Shown: positions 1 through 12,200 of the stretch, piece by piece
Layout: each line of letters opens with the position of its first letter
How positions within the stretch are numbered: the first letter of the stretch is position 1
Source of the DNA: Lepas anatifera
Taxonomy: Eukaryota > Arthropoda > Thecostraca > Lepadidae
Assembly: GCA_034440635.1 (NCBI GenBank)
Contig: JAOTON010000961.1
Span: forward strand, 1,240,001 to 1,304,000
DNA length: 64,000 bases
Reading direction: 5' to 3'
Program-made: the position numbers and the translations under genes
Notes under the pieces: generated by a model
What the model saw: the letters and a program-made list of their open reading frames with translations, nothing else
Databases searched by the model: none
Told to the model about the DNA's origin: nothing

Positions 1-278
1 ATGTTTTAGACAGCTCGGTGGGTTCAATATGTGGTATGAGTTTCAATAGGATAAGTTCACCCTGTTCCGAATTATGTTATCTTAAACTTTTTTAGGTCAG
101 TTCACTTGACCTGTACTGGTGACCTGACCAGTGACCTAACCTTAGATTTTTGACAAAAGTTGTAGAAATGATCAGAGAAAAGGTATACCAAGTACGGCGG
201 CGCGTGCCGTTTTTAATGTTATCTCCAAGAAACCCGAAGGGGGCGGGTACCCAACCCCCTCCCCCGTCAATGCGCGTG
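1..278. mobile_element. AGGTCA-rich TTAA element, 3' part (cut by window start)
   Basis: Closely matches 50720-51008, ending CCCGTCAATGCGCGTG then TTAA (279-282). It contains GGTCAGTTCACTTGACCTGT and further AGGTCA-like half-sites. Confidence 0.8.
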
Positions 279-439
279 TTAAAGCAAGCACAGACTGTAT
301 GTTGGATTGGGAAAGCGTCTGAATGCGGCCATTTGCGTGCCTAAGAAGTATGGAGATGAACCTAGCTGCCTGTCTCAGCCTCGACTACTATCAGATCCCA
401 GTACTGAGACGTCAAGCATTAAAGTAAAACGTCAATTAA

Positions 440-889
440 AGGGGAATGTGGCACCTTCATAACGCGATTTAAACTGAGATAGCCAAGTTGTAAAGCAAGT
501 CGGAAAACCCGGTACTCCATATATCATTTGTCTTGGAACTTAATATTTCCGTAGAAAAAAGCTAAAACCTACCGGACACCAGCCCCCTCATCAGCCCCTC
601 GCCGGGCGGCCATTGTTGTGAGCTGCTGGTATGACGACATATGCTGACGTCACGATGAGCATCAGCCAATCGAAGCCCTTGAAGCGTTTCAAGTATGGTA
701 GTGGTTGCCAGATCATGACATCATCCACAGGCAGATATTTATTTATTTTCCTAGAGGAGTATTTTAAAAACAAAATATTGAGCTCATTGAACATTTTTCA
801 GAGAAATTATGAGTGGTTTCATTATTTTTGGCTAAAAGTACGCCTAATTTCACTAAATTCCAGGATTCAACCAAGGTGCCACATTCCCT
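440..889. mobile_element. TTAA-type MITE, family 1 copy 1
   Basis: 450 bp with inverted ends AGGGGAATGTGGCACCTT / AAGGTGCCACATTCCCTT, flanked by TTAA at 436-439 and 890-893. TTAA duplication is the mark of piggyBac-type insertion. Non-coding. Confidence 0.9.
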
Positions 890-1660
890 TTAACATTCTC
901 GCCCACTCAGGAGGCCTATCTCACCGGCTCACACGAGCAGCAGTGCTTAAAGTAATCCATAACCTTCTTAGCAAAACAAGACGATTATCTTGAGTTTTGC
1001 GGAGCGGTAACAGGACGCCGGCTGGCACGGTCGCGTGTGCCGGCCTGTTGGTGAGCGCGTCCGGCAGGCTTCTGCCCATGGCTGTCGCCATCGGAGGAGC
1101 GCCACGAAATCGGCTGGTCCTAAACTATTTTATATTGAAGGCATGCTTTAGATGTTTGGTTAGTTGATTTGTTTCTTTTGAACGTGTATGAACGAATACA
1201 TGGGTTCATTAAAATTATCGTGAGAGCGCCGCCAAGACTTAAAGCCCACTGCCCACTCAATTCACAAGCTCAGAATTGACATGGCTGAATAGGAAAATTA
1301 ATTACAGTCATTTCATTCATTTACACTACCCACTTATCTCCAACGGCTTTCGAGTAATTCGTCCGAAAGGGTATTTCAAGGAGCTAAATTTCTCGGAACT
1401 TGCTTGCTTCTCACCATGGTTTCAAGTCCTTAAAATGAATGGAAGTGGATGAAATTTGGCATGAAGCTAGCTTAGTAATTATACAAGCAATTCTAGGCCA
1501 ACATAACGGTTCGTTCGTTTTATAGCAATAGCTTCATGCCATGCCTTTTCTGTACTAACACAGCACCCGGCGCCACGATCACGGCATCGTTTCTATTGAG
1601 TGATACCGGCCAGTGACCTCCTGACGGGTCACTGGTGTAGGGCTAGTGGGAGTCAGTGCA

Positions 1661-1736
1661 GTGAGGTGCAGTGGTCTGGTGGTTAGAGGACCTGTCTCGT
1701 GATCAGGGGTGCCCGGTGCGAATCTGGGGTTGACTG
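1661..1736 (+). repeat. tRNA-like sequence (SINE head or tRNA pseudogene)
   Basis: TGGTCTGGTGG resembles an A box. A T-arm-like hairpin (CCCGG-TGCGAAT-CTGGG) follows a possible anticodon stem CCTGT...TCAGG. The acceptor ends do not pair, so no functional tRNA is claimed. Confidence 0.4.
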
Positions 1737-2017
1737 CGAGCTAGTTATTAGTTATTTCAAAGAAAAGAGTGATAACACTGTCCTACAGGCTTATGAATAA
1801 CGAAATATGGTTTGCTTTCAGCACATTGTCATGCGGCCCTCCTGCGCCGGTGAGGCGTTAGCCCAGGTCGCAGACCGGGGTAGTTATCTTGGTCCCGATG
1901 TCCATTCCTTGTTTTTGGTATCCTTATTGATGCAATTAAATGGGAGCTTAAGTAAAATTGCGGCTGTTTCGACCAGCAACACCAACCACACTTGACTCAC
2001 AGCTGACCAAGCGATAA

Positions 2018-3045
2018 CCCACGCCTCGGTGAGCCTCGAGCCACCTTCGCCCTGGTAGGGGGTGTCCAAACAATCCCCTCGAACTCGACTCTTATACGGG
2101 ATAGCGAAAAACGCGAAAGCAGGTGAATAGCCCATTAAAATCATGAAGAAACTACATCACTCTTGGCTCTTTTGGCTCACTTGGCTTGGCTCTTACATCA
2201 CTCTCGTCACTTTTGGCTGAGGTCAATATTGAGGTCATGACAGGTCAAAGAATGTAGCATGATAGAGAAGAGTTTATGGACTCTAGCGTCTGACAGAATT
2301 GAGTTAGAATCATTTCAGGCATAGTTCACTTTCTCTCGTTACAGCCAATTGGATTATGTGTAATATTATTATACTGGGTCAAAACATAAAAAGGCCTGAA
2401 CTAAGGCATTGCCAAGGTCACCATCTAGCCTAGCATAATCAATATGCGTATAAATCGACTCGCAATAACATTCGAAACGTAATGATATGAAAATAAAGGA
2501 TTTTTTCATCATTTTGTGCAAAGTTATTAACTCAAGTCTGAAAAACCTGCAGCCCCAGATGACCTCTACGGTCACCGTTTCAAACTTGCAGCATGAACCT
2601 ATAAAGCGGCCTAGGATACTATGTTCTGAAGAATACTAAGGTATTACACGCGGTATCCACAAAATTAATTCAGTTTTTCGGCCAATTTCCGTTTTCCCCA
2701 TGCATTTTCAATGGAGAGGTCATAATCCGTACCTGCCCCTACGTCTACGATCTGAAAAATTCCGAAATTAGTTGTAGTACTCGGCGGGCCTTTTATGTGA
2801 TATGCGCTTCAATTCGATAGATTCGCCCTTTTCTTACTTATGCACCTTAAACATTTTTGGAGGTGAGGTAGCCTGACATGTACTGGTAACCTGACCTGAG
2901 ATGTTCCAACCTTGAAATTTTGGGGAAGGTTGCGGAATTGATCATGAATAAGGTGTGCTAAGTACGGCAGCGCTTCGCGTCATCGTTTTTCGTGCCCCTG
3001 GAGCAGCCCAAGGGTTTTCAAACACAGACCCCCACCCTGGCGGGA
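2018..3045. mobile_element. AGGTCA-rich element (family D), degraded
   Basis: The left end CCCACGCCTCGGTGAGCCTC resembles the inverse of the right end of the 4831-5807 element. The interior shares the GAGGTCATGACAGGTCAA and CCTGACATGTACTGGTAACC blocks. The right end is near GGCGGGAATTAA. Borders are approximate. Confidence 0.5.
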
Positions 3046-3161
3046 ATTAAAAATCCGACGTTGTCATGGTGACCAATCCTATCCACGGAGATCAGCTTGC
3101 AACTGGAGAATTTTTCCGTTTTTGCTGGAATCGGCGCTGGTGAAAGAATGTGGCTTCTCAA

Positions 3162-4129
3162 CCCTCGCCACACGGCGGGGAGGGGGGTGCATCGATGGCC
3201 CCTAAGGTTTTTTCACCCGATCTTTTTCCCACTATACTTGAAATTGTTTACCCCGGGCCCCACTAGGTCAGATCACCAGGCGAGGTCAAACAAGTTCACC
3301 TCACTTCAATTTTCGAGCTCTAGCATAGCTACATTTCTTGGCCAATTGATTTCAAATTTTCTTCACTTTTTCTTTTTTCCTCCAGGATCTAAAAATATTA
3401 TATCCGGGATTTTTCAGTTTGGTGACCTGAGGTCAGACCACGAGGTGACCTCTCCCATAAAAAGACATGGGGAAAAGCTGTCTTTTGGTCCAAAAGTCAC
3501 AAAAATGATTGAAAACTATCAAATTTCTCAGAAAGGTATTCTTAGCAACCTTTTCACGGATTCCAGGGGTAATATTTTCCCTTTGACATATGAGGTCATC
3601 TCAGGTCACCAGACATCACAAACAGTATTTTGACCATAACTGTTGAGCTAATTAAGCTAGAGCACTGAATTAGACGTCATCATGTATGTTTCGTCACTGG
3701 CCTTCATTTGATATTCGAAAAGGTCACTTTCTGATCTTTCGTGACCTCAGGTCATGTCAGGTCAATAGGTACCCTCTGGACGTCAAAACACTGTCGGCAG
3801 GGTATTATGTTCCACACAGCGGAGAAAGCCCTGACATTTTCCTATGAAATGTAGTTACCAGACCTCAATAGCTCTAATGGCATAAAAGCTGTGCTCAGTT
3901 TTCTTAAACATTGCATATGTTAGTAGAAATAGCCTATCGTGACCCAACTCAGGCCAAAATATTGACCTGAGCCATTAAACGCATCCAAGTTAAAACCTTG
4001 CTGAATTCACAAGAGCTTTCCAATGTACTTTGCAGATTTGCACTAGCCCCCATATTTTCGGAGTTAGAGGGGGGCCATCGATGCCCCCCGAGGGGCGAAG
4101 GTGTCGCCGGACCCCCGGTGGAGCGCGGG
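3162..4129 (-). mobile_element. AGGTCA-rich TTAA element (family A, inverted)
   Basis: Inverted relative to 32811-33833: both share GGGGGGCATCGATGGCCCCC next to one end and the same interior. The right flank is TTAA (4130-4133) and the left is TCAA (3158-3161), probably mutated. The 178-codon open frame inside is not a gene. Confidence 0.75.
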
Positions 4130-4471
4130 TTAACATCACTCCTATTTTGTGGGGTTCAGAAATGGGAACAGATTTGGTAAATTGGGAAAAATAAAATCAA
4201 AGGGTATAAAATCATTATTTTTAATATCTTTGGTACGAATGACGATGTTTGGATTTGCATACGTGAGAAGTAGGAAGGTACAATTGGAAGATGTATTGGA
4301 AAATTAACATATTGCGGTTGTCATATCTTTCCCGGTCTTCAAAACTTGTAGGGACATTCCCTACAAGTTTTCGGGGGTCTCAAACTTGTAGGGACACTGT
4401 GTGTCCCTAGTGGTGGCTACGCCCATGACGGATGTTTTCTTTTTAAAAAAATACCCAGCCTGTAAGTCTGC

Positions 4472-4760
4472 CGTGGGAAGGCAAAAGGCCGTAACTCGAA
4501 AATGGTCGATTTTCGGTTTTTGATATCATTGGAAAGCGCACGTTAAGCTGCATCTGATGACGTGAATATCATATTAAAATTCAAATTATAAATTGGTTAT
4601 TTTATAGTTTTAAAATTACCGTGATGCCGTAAGTCTATTTTGGTGGCGTGAATTATCAGGCAAAAGACCGTAACACACTTTTCACCCACTTACGGCTTTT
4701 TGCCTGCTACGATCCACTAGAAGAACCGCCTTCGCAGTCACCCGAATCGCCGTAACTTCC
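4472..4760 (+). repeat. dispersed repeat with CCGTAA/TTTTGCC inverted motifs
   Basis: CTGCCGTGGGAAGGCAAAAG at one end and TTACGGCTTTTTGCCTGC at the other. It shares both motifs and an interior TGATATCA region with an inverted copy at 8345-8645. Probably a small hairpin-type element. Confidence 0.6.
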
Positions 4761-4830
4761 ACTCACGGATTTTTCCTGCTACAAAATGGTTTAAAACTCC
4801 ACATTCTGGGATGTTCACAGTGTGCTATAA

Positions 4831-5807
4831 CTCTCACCCCAAGAGGGGGGGGTTGAACACCCCTCGGGTTTTTACAGCCGCGCGAAAAACGGCGGCGCTT
4901 CGCGCCGCCGTACTTGGCACGCCTTCTCCTTGATCAATTTCCCAAACATTTTAAGGTTGGGTCATCTCAGGTCAGGTCACCAGTGCAGGTCAAGTGACCT
5001 CACCTCCAAAAATCGTTTAAAGTGACATAAGTAAGAAATGGGTAAATATATCGGACTGAAACTTATTACACATAATGGCCCCACCGAGTGCTACAAATAT
5101 ATTCCGGGATTTTTCAAATCGATGACCTAGGGTCAGGTACGGATCATGACCTCTCCATGGGAAATACATGGGGAAAACAGGAATTGGACTGCATTTGTGT
5201 AGATACAGCTGAGAATACCTTCGTATTCTCTAAATCGTAGTATCCTGGGTCCCTTTTCAGATTCATGCTGCAATGTTTTACCTATGACCTCTGTTAGGTC
5301 ATCTAGGGATACTTAAGCAGTTGTCAGACTTGGGTCAGTAACTTTGCAGGATTTGATGATATGGCTTGTATTTTGAAACCATCACATTTATATTGCTTTT
5401 ACGAGTCGATTGATGTGTATATTGACTATGCTAGGTCGGAAAGTGACCTTGACCTTACCTGAGGTCACATTATTTGTGTTTTGACCTAACATAGTCACAT
5501 TATACATCATTCGATTCACCGTGATGAGAAGAAGCTAATGGTGCCTAAAATGATTGTAATTCAACTCTATCAGACGATAGAGCCCAAAAGCACTACCCTA
5601 ACATGCAGCCTTATTTGACCTGTCATGACCTCAATATTGACCTGAGCCAAAAGTGACCAAAGTAGCTTCTGCTTGAATATGAATGAGCTATCCACCAGTC
5701 TTCGCGTTTTTTCGCTATCCCGCAAAGAAGCCGAGTTCGAGGGGTTTTCAAACACCCCCTCCCTCCACCAAGGCGAAGGTGGCTCGGAGGCCCACCGGGG
5801 CGCGGGT
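4831..5807 (+). mobile_element. AGGTCA-rich element (family D)
   Basis: Left end CTCTCACCCCAAGAGGGG, right end CACCGGGGCGCGGGTAAC. It has a palindromic GGCGGCGCTTCGCGCCGCC near the left end and many AGGTCA half-sites. Related to the 50126-51008 element in the opposite orientation. Borders are approximate. Confidence 0.6.
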
Positions 5808-5811
5808 AACA

Positions 5812-6479
5812 GCAAAATCCGTCAGCAGTACGTTACCATCAATGTTACGCAACCACTTCACCAGCCTGTTACCAGGCCAAAATGTATCACTTTCGTTCAA
5901 AAGGCACCCATGAATGGGTCATTTGGCGTCCTCTGTTGTGCGTGCACGAGGAATCGCCGCAACCAACGCCAGCACTTCGATTGGCCCTTGCCCCCAGACG
6001 AAGCTACCGAAGCTGTGTGAAGCCACTCTTCTTGACAACGATGGGATAGGCCGCCAACACCATGACTGCCCCTCAGGACAAACGAGGTCGATATGTCAGC
6101 TAACAAGCTGTGCAGAGAGATCTTCGAGCGCCACCTAATGGCATACAACGCGGTGGCATCCCATGATATATACTTGTATGCCCCCAAGCGAGGCAAATGA
6201 TGGCAAATACGTGGAACCCCAGGCAATGATCCCTACAGCGGATATGATAAGGTGTTTTTGTGCCCATCCATTCCACAAAACATTTTCAGTTCTTGTCCCG
6301 ACTCGTGCTTTACAACGAGAATTTCGCACCAGTTGGTCTGCCAACAAAATCAGGTGCGAGGCCCACTTTCGTAATGTGACACGAGGGCCCGGCAGGAAGA
6401 GACACATTCACTTTCGTAATGTGGCACGAGGGCCCGGCGGGAAGAGATGCATTCAATGTGGCATCCTGTTTTTGTTAGA
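5812..6479. other. no gene recognised
   Basis: Non-coding by appearance. A 45-50-bp duplication (TTTCGTAATGTGACACGAGG / TTTCGTAATGTGGCACGAGG) lies at 6367-6450. It may be the 3' end of the adjoining retrotransposon. Confidence 0.4.
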
Positions 6480-7350
6480 TTGGTGATGGTGGTGTGGTGG
6501 TGTAGCAGTCCCCCGTGCTGGCCGTAGCCGATACGTTCTCGGTGTCAGGTAGTCGCTAGCCAAAGTCACCACGCCCCCTCCCCCTGTCCCGAAGCTGTGC
6601 CGGACCTGGATGAAAGCTACCGAAAAAGTGGAGCCACACTCCCGCCAGACACGGACTTCAGAGCAGAACGTGCTCAGGTGTGTCCCGGCATTTGCGGCAG
6701 ACGAGGCAGCGTGCCGGCCCCGCTCACTGCTCGCAGGGGCTGGAGGGAAGACGGCTGATGCGGTGGCGATACACCTGGAGAGTCCCCAGTGCCCCGCCCG
6801 CACCTGGTGAACGTTGACAATGTCTTTCCGGCTCTGGGTGAGGACCCGTGTCGGCATCCAGTCCCCCATAACGCATCTGAACACGCTGTCAGACCAGCAG
6901 CAACGCCAGACCCTGGAGGCGATACAGTCGACGGCTCGGACGAGACCGCGGACGTCCGCAGGTGCGTTTTCCTGTGGGAGGCTGGAGGCCCCCTAAGCCA
7001 TCGCGTCCGCTCTTTCGTTTCCAAGAAGCCCACAGTGGGCCGGAACCCACTGCAGGAAGGTGTCCTGACCTCTGGCCGCGATTTCGAGGTGGAAACGACG
7101 CAACAATGCGCTCATCGGGGTCCGTTGGGCGCCCGCGCAGTTCGCAAGGGTCGCGAGGGGAGCCTGGGAATCTGTGCATATAACAATGATGAGCTCGAAT
7201 GAGGCGCCGTCCATCTCTGGCGCCGCACGGATAACAACAAGCTCGGCGCGAGTGCTGCTGCACAGTTTTTCCGCCGGGGCGGTGACCAGGTGTTCTTCTC
7301 CAGAGGGAAGTACGATTAGGGCACCTCCTCCACTGGCACTTAGCTTCTCC
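6480..7350 (-). pseudogene. decayed non-LTR retrotransposon 3' end (RNase H and tail)
   Basis: On the minus strand, 7350-6993 encodes an RNase H domain: SGGGALIV, STRAELVVI, ICTDSQAPL, and WVPAHCGLLGNERAD, the typical C-terminal RNase H motif of jockey/I/R1-type elements. A stop follows at once (ADAMA*). Beyond it, to about 6480, the C-terminal region is split among frames (VNVHQVRAGHWGLSR in one, CRKCRDTPEHVLL in another). Stops and frameshifts show it is inactive. Confidence 0.8.
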
Positions 7351-9151
7351 TTGTTTTAGATTCGAGGAGGGCCATCGCTATACTGAATATTTTACCCTTA
7401 AGCTGAACAGCCGCTGTGCACAAAAAAACATTGTACTTTGATTACAGCATTGACCCAGTCTGTGCACCCGAAATATTTACAACTTCGGAAAGTGAACTTG
7501 ATGTATTTCTAGAAGTGTTACACGTCAAGGGCGGCCAATCGGCTGCCATTGACGTGATCGGGATTACAATAAGAGCTTGAAGAAAGTTGGATCGGTCTGT
7601 GGACATAGTGGACTTCAAGAGCACAATTAAGAAATCATTGGTGATCCTAGAAATGCATCCAGGACATTCTCCTATACAGAAAACGCTGTAAGCCAGACAA
7701 AGTTAAAGAGGCTGAGTGAGGATGGGCAACGCCCATATTTGGCGCATATCAAGGTGATTCAGTTACGGCGTGGTCATCCTCTTGTGTTCAAAAGAACGAG
7801 GCACAACTCAACAAGGACAACGCTTGATCTATGAAGGAATAATTTCAACTTGTTCTGTATTCAACTTGTTTGTAATAATTTGTTCTGGGCAGATCACAAG
7901 TCTCCAAAAGTACGTGATCTCATGGGATAGAGATTGATCGCAGTGAGGTTATAATGCGTTCTTCCTAACGTCATCCGAGCTCATTTCGTTTTCTTGGTGG
8001 TCACACTTGAAATGTGATGGAATTTGATTATTAAATGTACCTTTTATGCGAAGCTGTGCTATATCTATCTCAGCCCGTCTAGATACCGACGATAGAATAT
8101 TGGCCCCGGAGTGCCCACTGCTCATTATTGAGCAATAGTTATGCAGAAGCTGACCTGCATCGGTCATTTGGGTTTTCAGGTTGCTCAGTGACCTTAGCTT
8201 GACTAAAGGGTGGTACAGAAAACACAGTGTCTGATCCCGTAGCGAGGCAACGTTTCAATCTCCCATACCAAATGCTGCCTAGACTGACTTGACTGGGCAT
8301 AAAATGAACGAATCCAGTTGATACGGTCTTCTGCCTGGTATTGGAATGAATGAAACTGCTTATTTACGGTGTTTTGCCTGCTTCTACGCCCTTTTGCCTG
8401 ATTTCATATTGACGTTTGTGACCAAAAGATGGAAGGCAAAACACGTTTGTTGAATTTGTTAAAGATATAGTTTGTTTTGCATGAAACGACCTACATCAAA
8501 AGATGCAGCTCATTTCAACGATTCCGGTGATATCAAACTCAAACAAAAAACTGACTAGGTCCAGAGTTATGAAGAAAAACGGTTTTTTGCTTTTCCTGAA
8601 AAGTTAAGAAAATCGAGTTACGGTCTTTTGCCTTCCCACGGCAGAAGTGGATTTTATCTGCTGGCGATGCTGCTGAATAAATAAATAAAGATATGAATTT
8701 AAAAGACCTTGCTCATTTCTTTTCAAAAGATGAATATCATCAGTATTGCCCAGTATATCTATCTTCTGCAAATCTAATAGCCCGCGCATGGTTTTAGCGT
8801 AACGGCATAGCGGCTTAGCGAGGTTTTCTAATCTTCTGATCTTAACTAAATGGTGCCTATCTTCAACTGAAAGGTACATTTACTAATGGCGCGTTGTGAG
8901 GGGGAGGGGGCTTTTATTGCATTCATGGCAAACCCTCGCCGGGAGTACTCACCGGAAACGTCTACACAGTACAAACCTTGCAGCGCACATCTTTAAATCA
9001 AACAGGGTCAGTATATGAGTCCAGTATAGAGGAAAGAGGGGATTTCTGATCGGTTTCATCCTATTACAAAAATGAAACAAAGCTGATCCATTAAATGGAG
9101 AGATCAAAGAACATACTAATGCTTCTTTTTCAGAATGTTATGCGGGCTCAC
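7351..9151. other. intergenic or terminal catalase intron
   Basis: Apart from the repeat at 8345-8645 there are only short open frames without recognisable similarity. The last catalase exon was looked for here (Asn-Phe-x-x-Val-His motif) and not found. Confidence 0.4.
8345..8645 (-). repeat. inverted copy of the repeat at 4472-4760
   Basis: Carries TTTTGCCTTCCCACGGCAG at the right end and TTTACGGTGTTTTGCCTGC at the left, with TGATATCAAACTCAA inside. Confidence 0.6.
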
Positions 9152-9250
9152 CTGCAGGAAGATCTGCGCGTCCTTCAGGTGTCCGGCGATGTTACGGACC
9201 AACCGCTCCCGCTCCTCTTCATTCAACGTCTTCTCCCAGAACACCGTCAC
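9152..9250 (-). CDS. Cat: catalase exon 9
   Basis: Encodes [17 protein letters not shown] and [14 protein letters not shown], the conserved C-terminal helical region. Phase 0 at both ends, donor CAG|GTGAGC. Its acceptor and first bases (CTCAG|GTGAC) form the core of the minisatellite that starts three bases upstream. A further coding exon is expected. Confidence 0.93.
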
Positions 9251-12200
9251 CTGAGGACACAGCACCGTCAACCGAGGACACAGCAACGACACCTGAGGAC
9301 ACAGCACCGTCACCTGAGGACACAGCAACGACACCTGAGGACACAACATGGTAACCTGAGGACACAACATGGTCACCTGAGGACACAACATGGTCACCTG
9401 AGGACACAACATGGTCACCTGGGGACACAACATGGTCACCTGAGGACACAACGTCACCTGAAGACATACAATGGTCGCCTGAGGACACATGGTCACCTGA
9501 GGACACAACACCATCAACCGAGGACATGCCATGGTCACCTGAGGACACAACATGGTCACCTGAGGACACAGCACCGTCAACCGAGGACACAACATGGTCA
9601 CCTGAGGACACAACATGGTCACCTGAGGACACAAAGGTCACCTGGGGACACAACGTCACCTGGGGACACAACGTCACCTGGGGACACAACGTCACCTGGG
9701 GACAACGACACCTGAGGACACAACCGTCACCTGAGGACACAACCGTCACCTGGGGACACAACGTCACCTGGGGACACAACGTCACCTGGGGACACAACGT
9801 CACCTGGGGACACAACGTCACCTGGGGACAACGACGCCTGAGGACACAACCGTCACCTGAGGACACAACCGTCACCTGGGGACACAACGTCACCTGGGGC
9901 ACAACGTCACCTGGGGACACAACGTCACCTGGGGACACAACGTCACCTGGGGACAACGACACCTGAGGACACAACCGTCACCTGGGGAGGCAACGCCGTT
10001 TAGGCCACTCTTTGGGAGCTGACGTGGTTCGGAAGCACCCTGGGTTGTGCTTCCTTGTTAAGGACATCATCGAAGACCATACACGAAGGCGCAAACACAA
10101 ACATAAGTTCTGGAGCTGCATGTCTAAGCGGTTCTCCTCTGACTGATGACAGTAAAGTACATACACGTGCAGGATCGGGGGAGGGGGCGATACTGAGCAT
10201 CCCCAGGATCCGGGTACGGCGCCGTACCTGGGAGAAGTTGTTGTCCTCGCCCGTCTCGTACCGGGCACACTCGCCGGTGGTGGTGAACCGGGAGCAGGCC
10301 ACGTTCCGGTCATCTAGCGGTCCACTGCCGAGCACGGCAGGGGCGGAGGTCAGGTCACGGCGTGGGGCTCAAGTTAGGTCACAACACGGAGCAGTGTTCA
10401 GGTTAGAACACAGGGCAGAGCTCAGGTCGCAACATGGAGCCGAGGTCAGGCTACAGCGCAGGGCAGAGGTCAGGTCACAGTGTGGGGCACAGATAGGGCT
10501 CAGAGGCCTCCCCTCCCGTGCGCAAGTTAACCTTCGCCCGGGTGGGGGGTCTTTTTAGACCCCCCTCGGGTTTTTCCGAAGTGACCAAAAAACGGCGGCG
10601 CGAAGCGCCGCCAAACTTGGTCTAGCTGTTCCTTCATCATTTTTACATCTTTCCTGAAAATTTTGGCTCAAGGTCATATCAGGTCAGGTCACCAGGCCAG
10701 GTGAAGTGACCTCACCTCAAAAAATACTTAGGACCGCATAACTAAAAGAAGGGTTAATCGATCAAGTTGAAACTCATACCACATCTTGGGCCCACCAGGA
10801 GCTACAACATTTGTTCCGGGATTTTTGATATTGGTGACCTAAGGTCATGTGCAGATCATGACCTCGCCATTGTCAATACATGGGGAAAATCACGAAATGA
10901 GCTTTTCTCAGTAAGTATGGATGGAATCAACTTCAAACATCGGTTGCGACTTGCTCTTAGCCCAATTTCTGGAGCTGATGTTAAAGTTTTTGACTTGTGA
11001 CCTTTAAAAGGTCACCTTAGGTCAAATAAGCATTTTTTGGTGTTTTTCTCTATAAATTTTGAATAAAATAAGATAAAGCTTTTATTTTGTCACCAAAGTG
11101 TTTGTATAGTCACTGCAAGTCAAATGATATACATCATGACTATACCAGGTCAAGTTGGGTCAGACCGTTGACCTGGGTCAGGTCAAATTCTTAAATTTGA
11201 GCTGGCATAGCAATATCATATATCATTCGATTCGTATTGACGAGAGGATTGCAATGGTGCATAAACTATGGCTGTATCTTGTTTGGTTTGGAAGCTATTA
11301 GCGAAAAAGTAAACGTCCTTATGCATGGGTGGCTATGGGCATTCCCAAGAATATGCCCAATATCTAGTGACCTGTAGCTCCCTAGGCTTTGACCTGACAC
11401 GAAAATGAATGCCACTGTAATGAAAGCGCATCTCAAGAGCTTTCGAATGGTGTTAGAAAAATGTTTCTAGCTATCATAGTTTTTGAGATAAATGAGGTTT
11501 TCTTAGTACACCTCATATTAGCGATTTTGACCTGTTTTGACCTCTGGTGACCTTGATATTGACCTGACAAGAAAAATGACCGAAGTATTTTCGATATCAT
11601 TTTCGAACAGCTTTCGATTGCCGTTTTGCGCTTTTTTCTAGCTCTCTTAGTTTTTGAGATCGTGGGGGGTCTTTTTTAGCCCCCCCACCAGGGCGAAGGT
11701 GGCTCGTACCCGCCACCGGGGCAAGGGTTAAAAAAGTTGCCATTCACTGCAGCCTTGAAGCAATGAGCTGGCGTCCGTCAACCCAGATGTTTCTCGTCCC
11801 GTCACTCCTGCAGCGGGCTCCAATCTTAACTATATGGCGTCCCCACCCACCTGAAGCTGTTGTGGAAGTAGCTGAGTGCCCTTACCTACCATTAACCATT
11901 TAAAGAGTAGCTGGGCGTGCTGAACCACTTGAAGCTGTTGGGAAAGTCGTTGAGCGCCCAACCCTACCTTGAGCCGTGTAAAAGCAGGTGAACGCGCTGA
12001 CCCACCTGAAACTGTTGGGGAAGTAGTTGGGAGCGCCGGCCTGGTTATCCTCGACACACATGGGTCCGTCGCGCTGGTAGTTTCGGGTGCGCGCTCTGTA
12101 AGGGCAGTTGACCGGGATCTGAGTGTAGTTGGCGCCCAGCCGGTGCCGGTGCGTGTCCGGGTAGGAGAACAGACGACCCTGCCGGGGCACACAGAGGAAT

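Noticed and set aside
3097..3633. 178-codon open frame
   Set aside because: Lies across the left border of an AGGTCA-rich transposon; no domain and not open in the related copy at 32811-33833.
8604..8879. 91-codon minus-strand open frame as a gene
   Set aside because: Overlaps the dispersed repeat at 8345-8645 and shows no family similarity or splice context.
9095..9974. Long open frames on both strands (up to 251 codons)
   Set aside because: Products of the intronic minisatellite of catalase; low complexity and open in several frames.
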